A DNA stretch of 64,000 bases from Albidovulum litorale (GTDB lineage: Bacteria; Pseudomonadota; Alphaproteobacteria; Rhodobacterales; Rhodobacteraceae). Positions 46,412-55,337 of this stretch are shown here, one piece after another. The stretch's first letter is position 1; each line of letters opens with the position of its first letter. The position numbers were made by a program, and so were the translations under genes. Below the pieces are notes generated by a model. That model saw nothing but the letters and a program-made list of their open reading frames with translations. It was not told where the DNA came from and ran no database searches. Where the stretch lies: positions 372,001 through 436,000 of the forward strand of contig NZ_JAOWKZ010000004.1 in assembly GCF_025751495.1 (NCBI RefSeq). The letters are read 5' to 3'.

Positions 46412-47110
46412 TTGGAGCTTACGTTAGAGTCAGCCTTTTCCGCCGGTGGTCTGGTTGGCCATCTGTCGTACCTCTTGCTTGTGACATCCATGCTGATGCG
46501 GGTCATGTGGATCCTTCGCGTGCTGGTTATCGCGTCAGCATTTGTCGCCATTGCTTACGACCTCGTGTGGCTGAAAGACCCGGTTGGTGTGTTTTGGGAA
46601 AGTCTCTTGGTGTTGGTGAATATCGTCCAGTTGTCTGTGACTTATGCCCAGAACAGGCTCGAGAAGTTTAACAGCATTGAATCCGCCTTTGTTCACAAGG
46701 CGTTTCCGGGTTTGAGTAATTCTCTGAAGCGAAAGATACTTAATCAAGGTTCTTGGGTGGAAGCGGACGAAGGAGCCGAATTAACAAGGGCCGGCGAGCC
46801 GGCCAGGCGCCTTGTGTACATCGCCGATGGCGAGGTGGAGATTATTGTGAACAGCAACGTCGTCGGCCGATGTGGAAATGGTGATTTCATCGGCGAACTG
46901 ACCGTGCTGTCGGGGGAGCCGGCAACAGGAACGGCGATCACCAAGCGCCGGACCCATTATTGGGCAATTGCCGATGACGAATTGCGAAGACTGGTGGCTT
47001 CAAACGAAGAGATCAGTCAATCTGTGCAGGCGTGTTTTCACACCAACATGCTGTCAAAGCTGATTGCGGCAAATCATCAGCTGCAAAAAGCGGGTGGTCT
47101 GGTCAATTGA
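46412..47110 (+). CDS. Three-helix membrane protein with cNMP-binding-like domain (Popeye-like)
   Basis: A 232-aa protein. Three hydrophobic helices (about 17-30, 32-51, 60-78) are followed by a cytoplasmic region whose DGEVEIIVNSNVVGRCGNGDFIGELTVLSG (residues 139-168) is a cyclic-nucleotide-binding core. The phosphate cassette has GEL (161-163), but the usual P-R-x-A-T reads PATGTA, so the cAMP-contacting Arg is missing. This three-helix plus cNMP-fold layout, with LVNIVQLSVTYAQNRLEKF near the third helix, resembles eukaryotic Popeye proteins. The start is TTG after AAGGTG; no ATG fits. Codon use is AT-richer than the neighbours. No operon partner. Confidence 0.75.
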   Translation: MELTLESAFSAGGLVGHLSYLLLVTSMLMRVMWILRVLVIASAFVAIAYDLVWLKDPVGVFWESLLVLVNIVQLSVTYAQNRLEKFNSIESAFVHKAFPGLSNSLKRKILNQGSWVEADEGAELTRAGEPARRLVYIADGEVEIIVNSNVVGRCGNGDFIGELTVLSGEPATGTAITKRRTHYWAIADDELRRLVASNEEISQSVQACFHTNMLSKLIAANHQLQKAGGLVN

Positions 47111-47179
47111 GATTCTGATCGGTCGGTTAAGCTGCGGGCGGTTTGCAAAGCAGTGGCCGAGCCGGTCATCACCCGCCCG

Positions 47180-47506
47180 TCAACCCGCATTCATCCGTTC
47201 AATATAGGCGCGCAGTTCCTCGGCCTCGTGGCGGGCGTCGCGCAACCCGTCCATTGCCGCGCGCAGTTCGGCCTGGCTCTGGTGCAGCTGGTTCGACAGC
47301 TCCGCCTCGCGCGTCTCCAGAAAGTCGATGGCCTTGTCGCGGGTTTCTTCGGCGTCGTGAAGCTCACGCGCCATCTTTTCCAGATCGCCCATCTCGGCCT
47401 GCGTCACGCGGGTCAGACGGTGCAAAAGCCAGCAGGCGAACCAGCCGAGCGCGAAGGCGACAAAGAGGATGATCGCGGTGGCGAAGATGAATTCGGTTCT
47501 GTTCAT
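47180..47506 (-). CDS. Membrane-anchored coiled-coil protein of unknown function
   Basis: A 108-aa protein with one N-terminal membrane helix (FIFATAIILFVAFALGWFACWL, residues about 6-27) and a long charged heptad region (EMGDLEKMARELHDAEETRDKAIDFLE... to near 100) predicted to be a coiled coil. No family named with certainty. It lies 47 nt downstream of the OmpA-family gene on the same strand and may be co-transcribed, which would suggest an envelope role. Confidence 0.7.
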   Translation of the reverse strand: MNRTEFIFATAIILFVAFALGWFACWLLHRLTRVTQAEMGDLEKMARELHDAEETRDKAIDFLETREAELSNQLHQSQAELRAAMDGLRDARHEAEELRAYIERMNAG

Positions 47507-47553
47507 ACCTGCCCATTTCCCTCTGAGTTATGTCCGGTCATATCCAGCCACAC

Positions 47554-49521
47554 CTATTCCGACGGGCGCGGCTTTGGCCGCACGGTATCCGGCCCGGGGG
47601 TCTGTACGGCGATTTCGGATGGTTCTGCATCCGCGGTGCCGTCTTCGACGGTTGCGAGGTCGCCCGTCGCCTCCGACCCAAGCAGGCGTACCTCGATCCG
47701 TCGGTTCGCCTCGCGTCCCGCTTCGGTGTCGTTGTCGGCGATCGGCAGGGTTTCACCATAGCCGACTGCCGTCAGGTTGCCGGTCAGGACCCGGCGCGAC
47801 ATCAGCGCGGCGATCACCGCCTCGGCCCGTTTCTGGCTGAGGTCGAGGTTCATTTCTTCGCGGCCCTGGCTGTCGGTATGGCCGCCGATCTCCATCTCGA
47901 AATCGGCGCAGTCCTTCATCCGTTCGGCGATCTTGTCGAGCGTATCCGCCGCGTCGCGCGTGATCTGGGCGGAACCCGGTTCGAAATTGATCTTGTGCGC
48001 GGCCAGGAACCCGTTGATGTCGGCAACGCATTCCTCTGCCGTCGGAAGGCCCAACAGGGGGTCGAGTTTCTCGTCATAGCGGATGTCGAGGTCGTATTGC
48101 TGGGTCTCGCCGAGCTTGTCGGACAAAATCCTTGCGATGGCGTCGCTGGCCGTGGTCGATCCGGTAACCCCGCTCAGACGGATGATACCGGGCTGCACCG
48201 TGACCTCGCCGCTTTCCAGCTCGCCAAGGGCTTCGATCGCGGTAAGAACACGTAGCGGCCAGCCGACGGGCATTTCTGGATCGAGCCGGGTTGCGGCATG
48301 GACCGAGGCGGTGCCGAACCTTGCCCGCGCGAAGCTTTCCACCGCCTCGCGTGAAAGATCGTCGCCGAGCCGGCCGCGCATTTCCAGCCGACCCTCGGCA
48401 TCGAGTTTTGCGACGAATTCTTTCGGACCTTCGGTCCCTTCCGGTGTCTCCGCCTTTGGCGTCAGAACGGCGTGAAGCGAGAAAACCTCGGGCAGGTTCG
48501 ATTCCAGTTCGCCCACCACCTTGTCGAATACCGCCGGATCGACGGTTTCGGCGGCGATGAGCGAGATGTCGGCATCGGAATAGGTGATCGAACCGGCGCC
48601 GATCTCTTTCATCGCGGCAAGCCCCATCGTCACCGCCTCGGCCCAGGCCGGTGTCGGCACGCCAAGCCCGATCGTGCAGGCGATTTTGCCCGTGGCCCCG
48701 GCATCCGTTGCGGCGGCGAGGATACGTTCGCGGGCCCGGTCGCTGTCGGCGGAACAGGCGTCGAAGCGGGCGCCGTCCCCGTCGATCAGGAAGCGGAGCG
48801 TGAAGGGCGTGATCACCGGCCGGGGGGCCGAGATATCGAGGGCGAGCCGCAGCCCGCGCGGCGCCTTGCGCCTGAGGTCGCTTTCAAGCCGTGCCTTTTC
48901 GGCGGCGCTGTCGCTGATCGCTGTGACCGCGACCTCGGTCGCTGAAATCGAAATCTTCGACCGGGGCAGGTCCTCTAGCGCGTCGATCCCGAAGCTGACG
49001 GCGGCCTGCCATCCCGACGGGATCGGGTGGTCGGCCGATTCGAGCATGTCGGTGACAGCGCCTTCGCCGACCAGTTCGGTGAGGCTCTCGACAATCTCTT
49101 CATGTCCCGGCCCCTGCGGCACCAGACCGATGAGCGAGATGCCATCACCGTTCCGCAGGATCTCGATGGTGAAGTCGGGTGCCTTGAGGGCGTCGGCGGC
49201 GGCCACTTCCATCGCATCGACGAGACGGTCGGCATCGACGATCGTGCCCGCGACGGAAAGTGCGCGGAACCGCGCGGCTTCCGTTGGCGCGATGCCCGAG
49301 AGGGTGACCTGAAGCCCGTCGGTTGCGACTTCGGTCCAGTTGTGCCCGGCGGTCGCCAGTGCCTGTTCCACGCCTTCAGCCGAGCGGCGTTCGACAATGC
49401 CTGCCGTCCAGGATGCGGCGGCGATGCTGAGCAGCCCGGCCAGCGCAAAGGCTGCGGGGCCGATTGCGCGCACGGGCAGCTGCGAAGGCAGGGAGAAGGT
49501 CTTGGGCAGTTGCAAGCGCAT
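47554..49521 (-). CDS. OmpA-family protein with BON-like repeats
   Basis: A 655-aa envelope protein. An N-terminal hydrophobic segment (residues about 19-40) acts as anchor or signal. The central 450 residues hold several repeats resembling BON domains (GLQVTLSGIAPT, GISLIGLVPQGP, IIRLSGVTGSTTAS). The C-terminal OmpA domain (about 520-630) has NFEPGSAQIT, DFEMEIGGHTDSQG and NRRIEVRLLG for binding peptidoglycan. It probably links the membrane to the wall. The final 25 residues are acidic and low-complexity. The partner is unknown. Confidence 0.88.
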   Translation of the reverse strand: MRLQLPKTFSLPSQLPVRAIGPAAFALAGLLSIAAASWTAGIVERRSAEGVEQALATAGHNWTEVATDGLQVTLSGIAPTEAARFRALSVAGTIVDADRLVDAMEVAAADALKAPDFTIEILRNGDGISLIGLVPQGPGHEEIVESLTELVGEGAVTDMLESADHPIPSGWQAAVSFGIDALEDLPRSKISISATEVAVTAISDSAAEKARLESDLRRKAPRGLRLALDISAPRPVITPFTLRFLIDGDGARFDACSADSDRARERILAAATDAGATGKIACTIGLGVPTPAWAEAVTMGLAAMKEIGAGSITYSDADISLIAAETVDPAVFDKVVGELESNLPEVFSLHAVLTPKAETPEGTEGPKEFVAKLDAEGRLEMRGRLGDDLSREAVESFARARFGTASVHAATRLDPEMPVGWPLRVLTAIEALGELESGEVTVQPGIIRLSGVTGSTTASDAIARILSDKLGETQQYDLDIRYDEKLDPLLGLPTAEECVADINGFLAAHKINFEPGSAQITRDAADTLDKIAERMKDCADFEMEIGGHTDSQGREEMNLDLSQKRAEAVIAALMSRRVLTGNLTAVGYGETLPIADNDTEAGREANRRIEVRLLGSEATGDLATVEDGTADAEPSEIAVQTPGPDTVRPKPRPSE

Positions 49522-49584
49522 GGGCGGCGGAAGTTCCCGGTACGAGGACGCCCTTCCTTAAGCCCGCGCGGCGCGGGGATCAAT

Positions 49585-50550
49585 CTAGACGAGGCCGCCG
49601 ATGGCAAGAAACAGCGCAGCGATGAGGCCGGTATCGCGGTTTCGGCGGAAGAGCTTAAGGCAGCCCTCCGGATCGTCGATGTCGAGCTGCCGCATCTGCC
49701 ACAGAAGGTGCCAGCCCATGGCCCATGGGGCGATCAGGGCAAGGCCGAGTTTGACGGGGCCAGCCGTGGGAAGGAGCGCGGTGAGAATCGCCGCGCTCAT
49801 CAGCGTGACGGTCAGGATCAGGAAGAGGCCGAGCCATTTGCCCGTTGCCGCGCCGAAGAGGCGGGCGGTGGATTTGACGCCGATCAGCACGTCATCTTCC
49901 TTGTCCTGATGGGCGTAGATCGTGTCGTAGAAGAGGGTCCACGCGATGCCAGCGGCGTAGAGCAGCACGGCAGGAAGGGCGACGGTGCCGGAATGGGCGG
50001 CGAAGGCGAGGATGGCGCCCCAGTTGAAAGCGAGGCCAAGAAAGACCTGCGGCCACCAGGTAAAGCGCTTGGCATAGGGGTAGATCGCGACGAGGCCGAG
50101 CGAAGAGATGCCCAGAAGCACTGTCAGCCAGTTGTAGGAGAACAGGATCAGCGCGGCGGCGCCCATCTGGGCGACCATCCATATCAGCGCCTGTTTCACC
50201 GAGACCTGCCCGGAGGGGATTGGCCGCGACCGGGTGCGCGCCACGGCCGCGTCGAAATCGCGGTCGGTGATGTCGTTCCATGTGCAGCCCGCCCCGCGCA
50301 TCAGCCAGGCGCCCAAAGCGCAGCCGAGGATGATCCAGATATCCCATTGCCGCCAGCCGTCCATCGCGGCGGCCAGCGCCACGCCCCAGAGGCAGGGGAT
50401 CAACAGTAGCCATGTCCCGATCGGCCGGTCGGCACGCGAAAGCCGCAGATAGGGGCGCGTGGGCTCGGGCGCCCAGCGATCGACCCAGTTGCCGCGCACC
50501 GCATCGGCGACGGTTCCGGCGGGCTCTGGCGTTTCGTCGGGCGCACTCAT
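49585..50550 (-). CDS. ubiA: 4-hydroxybenzoate polyprenyltransferase
   Basis: Inner-membrane enzyme attaching the polyprenyl chain to 4-hydroxybenzoate in ubiquinone synthesis. The 321-aa protein has two Asp-rich Mg-binding motifs, WNDITDRDFDAAVARTRSRP (residues about 92-111) and IYAHQDKEDDVLIGVKSTA, with nine or so helices. A hydrophilic lead of about 40 residues precedes the first helix. The frame is open further upstream; the ATG chosen is the last before the divergent rsmE start and matches family length. Confidence 0.95.
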   Translation of the reverse strand: MSAPDETPEPAGTVADAVRGNWVDRWAPEPTRPYLRLSRADRPIGTWLLLIPCLWGVALAAAMDGWRQWDIWIILGCALGAWLMRGAGCTWNDITDRDFDAAVARTRSRPIPSGQVSVKQALIWMVAQMGAAALILFSYNWLTVLLGISSLGLVAIYPYAKRFTWWPQVFLGLAFNWGAILAFAAHSGTVALPAVLLYAAGIAWTLFYDTIYAHQDKEDDVLIGVKSTARLFGAATGKWLGLFLILTVTLMSAAILTALLPTAGPVKLGLALIAPWAMGWHLLWQMRQLDIDDPEGCLKLFRRNRDTGLIAALFLAIGGLV

Positions 50551-50562
50551 AAGGTCGGCCTC

Positions 50563-51288
50563 ATGGCAATGGCGAAGATCAGGCTCTGTGTAGACCAGCC
50601 CATCGGGGCGGGGCAATCGGTTCAACTGACCGAGGCGCAGGCGCATTACCTTTTCGGAGTGATGCGCGAGGGCGTGGGGACGCAGATTCTGGTCTTCAAC
50701 GGGCGGAACGGCGAATGGCTGGCCGAGGTGACGGAGGCGGGCAAGCGCAAGGGGGCTCTGGCCTGTCTTGAAGAAACCCGGCCCCAAGCCGCGCCGCCCG
50801 ATCTTTGGCTGCTGTTCGCACCGGTGAAGAAGGCGCGGACCGATTTCATCGTTGAGAAGGCGGTGGAACTGGGTGTGTCGCGCCTGATGCCGGTCCTGAC
50901 CGAGTACACCAATTCCGAACGCTTCCGCCGCGACAAGGCCGAGGCGCATGTGCGCGAGGCCGCCGAACAATGCGGTGCGCTGAGCCTGCCGAGGGTGGAG
51001 GAGGCCACGCCGCTTGCCCGCCTCCTCTCTGGCTGGAACCCGGCCCGCGCCATTCTCTGGGCCGACGAATCTGAGGCGGGCGCAGCCACGACACTCGCGA
51101 GCTTTCCCAGGGGTCCCGCCGCAATCCTCATCGGCCCCGAAGGCGGCTTCTCAGACGCCGAGCGCGACCGCCTTCGCACGCTCGACTTCGTCCACCCCGT
51201 CGCCCTCGGCCCTCGTATCCTGCGCGCCGAGACGGCGGCGCTGGCAGCCCTCACGCTCTGGCAGGCCCATCTGGGGGACTGGCGGTGA
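50563..51288 (+). CDS. rsmE: 16S rRNA (uracil1498-N3)-methyltransferase
   Basis: SPOUT-class methyltransferase modifying U1498 of 16S rRNA. The 241-aa protein has an N-terminal PUA-like part (AQAHYLFGVMREGVGTQILVFNG) and the SPOUT knot: VEKAVELGVSRLMPVLTEYTN, then ILIGPEGGFSDAERDRL and ALGPRILRAETAALAAL. It starts 12 nt after the divergent ubiA start; a second Met two codons in is possible. It overlaps the downstream gene by 4 nt. Confidence 0.95.
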   Translation: MAMAKIRLCVDQPIGAGQSVQLTEAQAHYLFGVMREGVGTQILVFNGRNGEWLAEVTEAGKRKGALACLEETRPQAAPPDLWLLFAPVKKARTDFIVEKAVELGVSRLMPVLTEYTNSERFRRDKAEAHVREAAEQCGALSLPRVEEATPLARLLSGWNPARAILWADESEAGAATTLASFPRGPAAILIGPEGGFSDAERDRLRTLDFVHPVALGPRILRAETAALAALTLWQAHLGDWR

Positions 51289-51992
51289 CACAGGAACCGG
51301 TCGTGCGCCTGCATCTCTATTTCGCGCGCGACAACGACCGCGCGGTGATCCTGCGGCAGGGGCCGTCGAAGCAGTTCCGGCTGATCCTCTGGCATCGCGA
51401 CACCGACAGGTTCGAGGACGGCCAGTGGCTGAAGCACAAGGTCTATCCTGAACGCTGCGACCTGTCGCCGGACGGGCGGCATTTCCTCTATTTCGCGCTG
51501 AACGGCGACTGGTCGGGTCAGAGCGAGGGCGCCTATTCGGCGCTGTCGCGTCCGCCTTACTTCACCGCGCTGGCGCTTTTTCCGGAGGGAAGCACCTGGG
51601 GCGGCGGCGGGCGGTTTCTTGACAATGTGCATTATGTCGCCGTCGGGGGTACCGACGTGATCGGGCGCGACGAGGGGCTCGTGCGGCTCTACCAGCGCAC
51701 AGCGGACAAGGACTGCCCGACCGGGCTTCGCACCGTAGACGGGTGTCCGGCGAAGATCGGCAAGGCCAAGGCCGAACGCGCCTTCCTGCGCGAACTGCCG
51801 CCCGATCCGGCCCTGTCGCTCTACGACACGCTCGGCGGCCGGCTTTACCGGCGGCGAGGCGCGGAGCTGGAGCTGATCCGCGATTTCACCGACATGGCGT
51901 TCGAACCGATCCGCGCGCCCTATGACTGGCGGGAGACGCTGGCGGAGGGGTCGGTAGAGACTTGGCATCCCCTTAAGGGAGAGCGGCGATGA
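51285..51992 (+). CDS. Conserved hypothetical protein, 235 aa
   Basis: Not a family I recognise. The sequence is soluble, beta-rich and aromatic, with repeated short turns (RDNDRAVILRQGPSKQF, YPERCDLSPDGRHFLYFALNG, FRDVxx-free DNVHYVAVGGTDVIG), resembling a beta-propeller-like or WD/TolB-like fold fragment. No signal peptide or membrane segment. The GTG start lies in the overlap with rsmE, and the end overlaps the next gene by 4 nt, so it is part of a coupled trio. Confidence 0.65.
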   Translation: MTQEPVVRLHLYFARDNDRAVILRQGPSKQFRLILWHRDTDRFEDGQWLKHKVYPERCDLSPDGRHFLYFALNGDWSGQSEGAYSALSRPPYFTALALFPEGSTWGGGGRFLDNVHYVAVGGTDVIGRDEGLVRLYQRTADKDCPTGLRTVDGCPAKIGKAKAERAFLRELPPDPALSLYDTLGGRLYRRRGAELELIRDFTDMAFEPIRAPYDWRETLAEGSVETWHPLKGERR

Positions 51993-52504
51993 GCCTCATC
52001 CGGCCCGAAATCGTCCGGGGTCTGCGGCGCTGGCGCGAGGTGATCGCGGCGATGACTCTGGGGCTTGCCGGGCTCTGGTTAGCCTCGCTCGGTGGCTGGC
52101 TGATGCAGGGGATCGGCCTGATCCTCTTGGCGCTCGCGCTCGGTTGGGGTGTGATCGCCTGGCGGCGGTTGCGATTCCTGCGCGGTGTCGCTGCGCCGGG
52201 TGTAGTCGAGGTCGATGAGGGGCAGGTTGGCTATTTCGGCCCGAATTTCGGCGGATTCATCGCGCTGGCCGATATCGCCGAGTTGCGGCTGGCCGAGGTC
52301 GGCGGAACCCGGCACTGGCGGATGCGCACCCATGGCGGGGAGGTTCTGATGGTCCCGGTCGATGCCGCCGGGGCCGAGCGGCTTTACGATGCTTTCGCGA
52401 CGCTTCCGGGCATCGACATGGCCGTGCTGACTGCCGCGCTCGACCGCAGTGTCGGCACGCTTCCGCTGTGGAAACGCGCCGACCCATCACTGCCGCGTCG
52501 CTAG
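51989..52504 (+). CDS. Membrane protein of unknown function, 171 aa
   Basis: Two adjacent hydrophobic helices (VIAAMTLGLAGLWLASLGGWL and GIGLILLALALGWGVIAWRRL, residues about 16-58) are followed by a soluble C-terminal domain with a PH-like strand pattern (VEVDEGQVGYFGPNFGGFIALADI...). Such bacterial PH-type domains occur in small inner-membrane proteins. It overlaps the unknown gene upstream by 4 nt. Not assigned to a named family. Confidence 0.65.
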   Translation: MSLIRPEIVRGLRRWREVIAAMTLGLAGLWLASLGGWLMQGIGLILLALALGWGVIAWRRLRFLRGVAAPGVVEVDEGQVGYFGPNFGGFIALADIAELRLAEVGGTRHWRMRTHGGEVLMVPVDAAGAERLYDAFATLPGIDMAVLTAALDRSVGTLPLWKRADPSLPRR

Positions 52505-52618
52505 ACGATCACAACATGTCATGTTTTCGCACAGACAATCCGCGCTGGGCGGGGTTGACTTGGGCAGTGCGGCGCTTCACGTAATTGCGTCCCTGTCAGC
52601 CACAAGATCGAGGCCCCC

Positions 52619-53989
52619 ATGTCCATTCCACAATCCGGCGGAGGCCCGGTCGAACGCTTCGAACAGCTTGCTGAATATCTTGAGGCCGGCTGCAAGCCGA
52701 TGGACGATTGGCGCATCGGCACCGAGCATGAGAAGTTCGGCTATTGCAAGGACACGCTGAAACCCTTGCCCTATGACGGGCCGCGTTCCATCAGGGCGAT
52801 GCTGGAAGGTATCCGCGACCGCTTCGGGTGGGACCCGATCGAGGAACAGGGCAAGATCATCGGGCTGGTGAAGGACGGCGCGAATATCAGCCTTGAACCG
52901 GGCGGGCAGTTCGAACTTTCGGGCGCGCCCTTGGAGACGATCCACCAGACCTGCGACGAGGTGAACGCGCATCTGCGCGATGTCCAGAGCGTTGCCGACG
53001 ACATTGGTGCGCGGTTTATCGGTCTTGGCGCCGCGCCGGAATGGACACATGACCAGATGCCGATGATGCCGAAAGGGCGCTACCGGCTGATGACGGACTA
53101 TATGGGTCGCGTCGGCACCCATGGCACGCAGATGATGTACCGGACCTGCACCGTGCAGGTGAACCTCGATTTCGGCTCCGAGGCCGACATGGTTCAGAAG
53201 TTGCGGGTGGCGCTGGCGCTGCAGCCCGTCGCGACCGCGCTTTTCGCCAATTCACCTTTCTTCGAGGGCAAGCCCAACGGCCACAAAAGCTGGCGCAGCC
53301 GCATCTGGCGCGACCTCGACCCGGCCCGCACCGGGATGCTGCCCTTCGTTTTCGAAGAAGGCATGGGATTCCAGCGCTATGTCGATTACGCGCTCGATGT
53401 GCCGATGTACTTCGTCTATCGCGACGGCAAGTATATCAACGCTTTGGGCCAGTCCTTCCGTGACTTCCTGAAAGGCGAACTGCCCGCACTTCCGGGTGCA
53501 AAGCCAACGCTGTCGGACTGGGCCGATCACCTGACGACGATCTTCCCCGAGGCGCGGCTGAAGAAATTCATCGAGATGCGCGGTGCCGATGGTGGCCCGT
53601 GGCGCAGGCTCTGCGCGCTACCTGCGCTGTGGGTCGGTTTGATGTACGATCAGTCCGCGCTCGACGCCGCCTGGGATCTGGCCAAGGGTTGGAACCATGA
53701 GACGCGCGAGGCCCTGCGGGTGGCCGCATCCGTTGATGGGCTTCAGGCCGAGGCGGGCGGGGTTAAAATGCATGACCTTGCCCGTGAGGTCGTGGCCATC
53801 GCGGAACAGGGCCTCAAGTCGCGGGCGCGGCCGGGGGCAAACGGCTTGATCCCCGATGAGACGCATTTCCTCAACGCGCTGCAGGAAAGCATCGAAAGCG
53901 GCAAGGTGCCGGCCGACGAGCTTCTGGAGAAGTATCACGGCGAATGGGGCGGCGATTTGTCCCGTATCTATGCCGAATACAGCTACTGA
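52619..53989 (+). CDS. gshA: Glutamate-cysteine ligase (plant/alphaproteobacterial type)
   Basis: Makes gamma-glutamylcysteine, the first step of glutathione synthesis. The 456-aa product belongs to the GCS2/plant-type group: DWRIGTEHEKFGYC near residue 28, GGQFELSGAPLETIHQTC near 97, FGSEADMVQKLRVAL, and ANSPFFEGKPNG. It has its own upstream region containing a TTGACT hexamer at 52555-52560, but no convincing -10. It ends with a 7-nt overlap with the convergent DUF805 gene. Confidence 0.96.
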   Translation: MSIPQSGGGPVERFEQLAEYLEAGCKPMDDWRIGTEHEKFGYCKDTLKPLPYDGPRSIRAMLEGIRDRFGWDPIEEQGKIIGLVKDGANISLEPGGQFELSGAPLETIHQTCDEVNAHLRDVQSVADDIGARFIGLGAAPEWTHDQMPMMPKGRYRLMTDYMGRVGTHGTQMMYRTCTVQVNLDFGSEADMVQKLRVALALQPVATALFANSPFFEGKPNGHKSWRSRIWRDLDPARTGMLPFVFEEGMGFQRYVDYALDVPMYFVYRDGKYINALGQSFRDFLKGELPALPGAKPTLSDWADHLTTIFPEARLKKFIEMRGADGGPWRRLCALPALWVGLMYDQSALDAAWDLAKGWNHETREALRVAASVDGLQAEAGGVKMHDLAREVVAIAEQGLKSRARPGANGLIPDETHFLNALQESIESGKVPADELLEKYHGEWGGDLSRIYAEYSY

Positions 53990-54411
53990 CGCGGCACACG
54001 GGGGATTGACGACGGGCCGTAGCCTTCCCCGGCAAGGGGGTCGGGGCCGTACTCGTTCGGTCCCTCGTCGCCTGGCGTGGCCAGCCACCAGATCAGGAGG
54101 ATCCAGCCGATGATCGGGATCAGCCAGATCAGCACCCACCATCCGGATTTTCCGGTATCGTGCAGCCGCCGGACGCCTGCGGCGAGCGACGGCAGGAAGA
54201 CCGCGAGCGAGTAGAGCGACGAGAGCGGGCTGCCGGGCGCGCCGCCCATCATCCCGTGCTGAAGGCCGAAGGCAATCCCGTCGATTATGCCGAGGCCAAT
54301 ATTGACCATGATGTTGAAGGCGACGAACCACCAGTATTCGGCACGCCGGGCACGGCCCGAGAAGGTCGCGTATTTCGAAAAGCAGGTGCGGACGGCGGTC
54401 ATGATCTGCAT
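53983..54411 (-). CDS. DUF805 membrane protein
   Basis: A 142-aa inner-membrane protein with the DUF805 opening KYATFSGRARRAEYWWFVAFNI (residues about 13-34), four hydrophobic segments and the RRLHDTGKSGWWVLIWLIPIIG motif (about 87-108). A Pro/Gly-rich tail follows. The function of DUF805 proteins is not known. It is tail to tail with gshA. Confidence 0.9.
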   Translation of the reverse strand: MQIMTAVRTCFSKYATFSGRARRAEYWWFVAFNIMVNIGLGIIDGIAFGLQHGMMGGAPGSPLSSLYSLAVFLPSLAAGVRRLHDTGKSGWWVLIWLIPIIGWILLIWWLATPGDEGPNEYGPDPLAGEGYGPSSIPRVPRQ

Positions 54412-54470
54412 GGCAAGTCTCCGGTTCGTCTTGCCACAGACTCCTCTCCGGAGCGGCGGTTGTAAAGATG

Positions 54471-54728
54471 TTAGTCCAGTGTAAGGCCGGTGACGAAGGT
54501 GCGAACCTTCGCCTCTTCCATCTCGCAGGGCTTCAACAGGTCGCCTGAGGCGAGCTGGTAAAGGTTAAGGCTGATATAGTCCGGCCCGCCAAGTTCCCAT
54601 GCGACCAGCTTCACGCTGCGCCCGCCCGCCAGCAGGGTCTTTTCGATGCGGTAGCGCCGCCCGGCATATCGGCCTTCGCTGTAGCCTTCCGGAATTCGTT
54701 CCAGCGCCCCGCGGAACGGGTCGCTCAC
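54471..54728 (-). CDS. Small hypothetical protein downstream of plsY
   Basis: An 85-aa soluble protein ([19 protein letters not shown]..., then [24 protein letters not shown] and a Cys-containing end). It looks like a single small beta domain; not a family I can name. The GTG start forms a GTGA overlap with the plsY stop, so it is translated with plsY. A longer frame upstream is antisense or out-of-frame noise. Confidence 0.7.
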   Translation of the reverse strand: MSDPFRGALERIPEGYSEGRYAGRRYRIEKTLLAGGRSVKLVAWELGGPDYISLNLYQLASGDLLKPCEMEEAKVRTFVTGLTLD

Positions 54729-55333
54729 TTTTTCGCGCCGATTTTCGGTTCTGTCCCGGCTTTCAGGCGTTCGATATTCGGCTTGTGACGCACGAAAACC
54801 AATGTGGCGAGAATGAAGATCAGGGTGACCAGATCGCCATGGCCAAACGCCCATGCCCAGGGCATCGACAGGAGGGCGGCGACGAGTGCGGAGAGCGAGG
54901 AGTACCGGAAGATGAGCGCGGTGACCAGCCATGTCGCGCAGGCGGCAAGGCCGACCGGGAAGGCAAGGGCCAGAAGCGTACCGAGAAAAGTCGCGACCCC
55001 TTTGCCGCCGTTGAATTTCAGCCAGACCGGAAAGATATGGCCGACAAACGCCGCGAGGCCCGCGAGTTGCGCGGCATCCTCGCCTGCCATGGATCGCGCG
55101 ATCAGCACCGCCACCGCCCCCTTGCCGCCGTCGAGGACGAGCGTCGCGAAGGCGGCCGCCTTGTTGCCGGTGCGCAAGACGTTGGTAGCACCGATATTGC
55201 CCGAACCGATCTTCCTCAGATCGCCGAGCCCCATCAGCCGTGTGACCAGAACACCGAAGGGCACCGAGCCCAGCAGATAGGCGAGAGCACCCGTCACGAT
55301 CAGGGCGATCGCCCCGCTTGTCAGTTCCGGCAT
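54725..55333 (-). CDS. plsY: Acyl-phosphate:glycerol-3-phosphate acyltransferase PlsY
   Basis: Inner-membrane enzyme making 1-acyl-glycerol-3-phosphate from acyl phosphate. The 202-aa product has the PlsY motifs [30 protein letters not shown]-type first loop ([11 protein letters not shown] near 43-53), the GGKGAVAV loop, and the [15 protein letters not shown] loop (about 106-120), with five helices. It lies 4 nt after the dihydroorotase-like gene, in the pyrB-pyrX-plsY unit seen in the group. Confidence 0.96.
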   Translation of the reverse strand: MPELTSGAIALIVTGALAYLLGSVPFGVLVTRLMGLGDLRKIGSGNIGATNVLRTGNKAAAFATLVLDGGKGAVAVLIARSMAGEDAAQLAGLAAFVGHIFPVWLKFNGGKGVATFLGTLLALAFPVGLAACATWLVTALIFRYSSLSALVAALLSMPWAWAFGHGDLVTLIFILATLVFVRHKPNIERLKAGTEPKIGAKK

Positions 55334-55337
55334 TTCG

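Noticed and set aside
52555-52583. Promoter for gshA
   Set aside because: TTGACT is a good -35 hexamer but no acceptable -10 lies at 16-18 bp.
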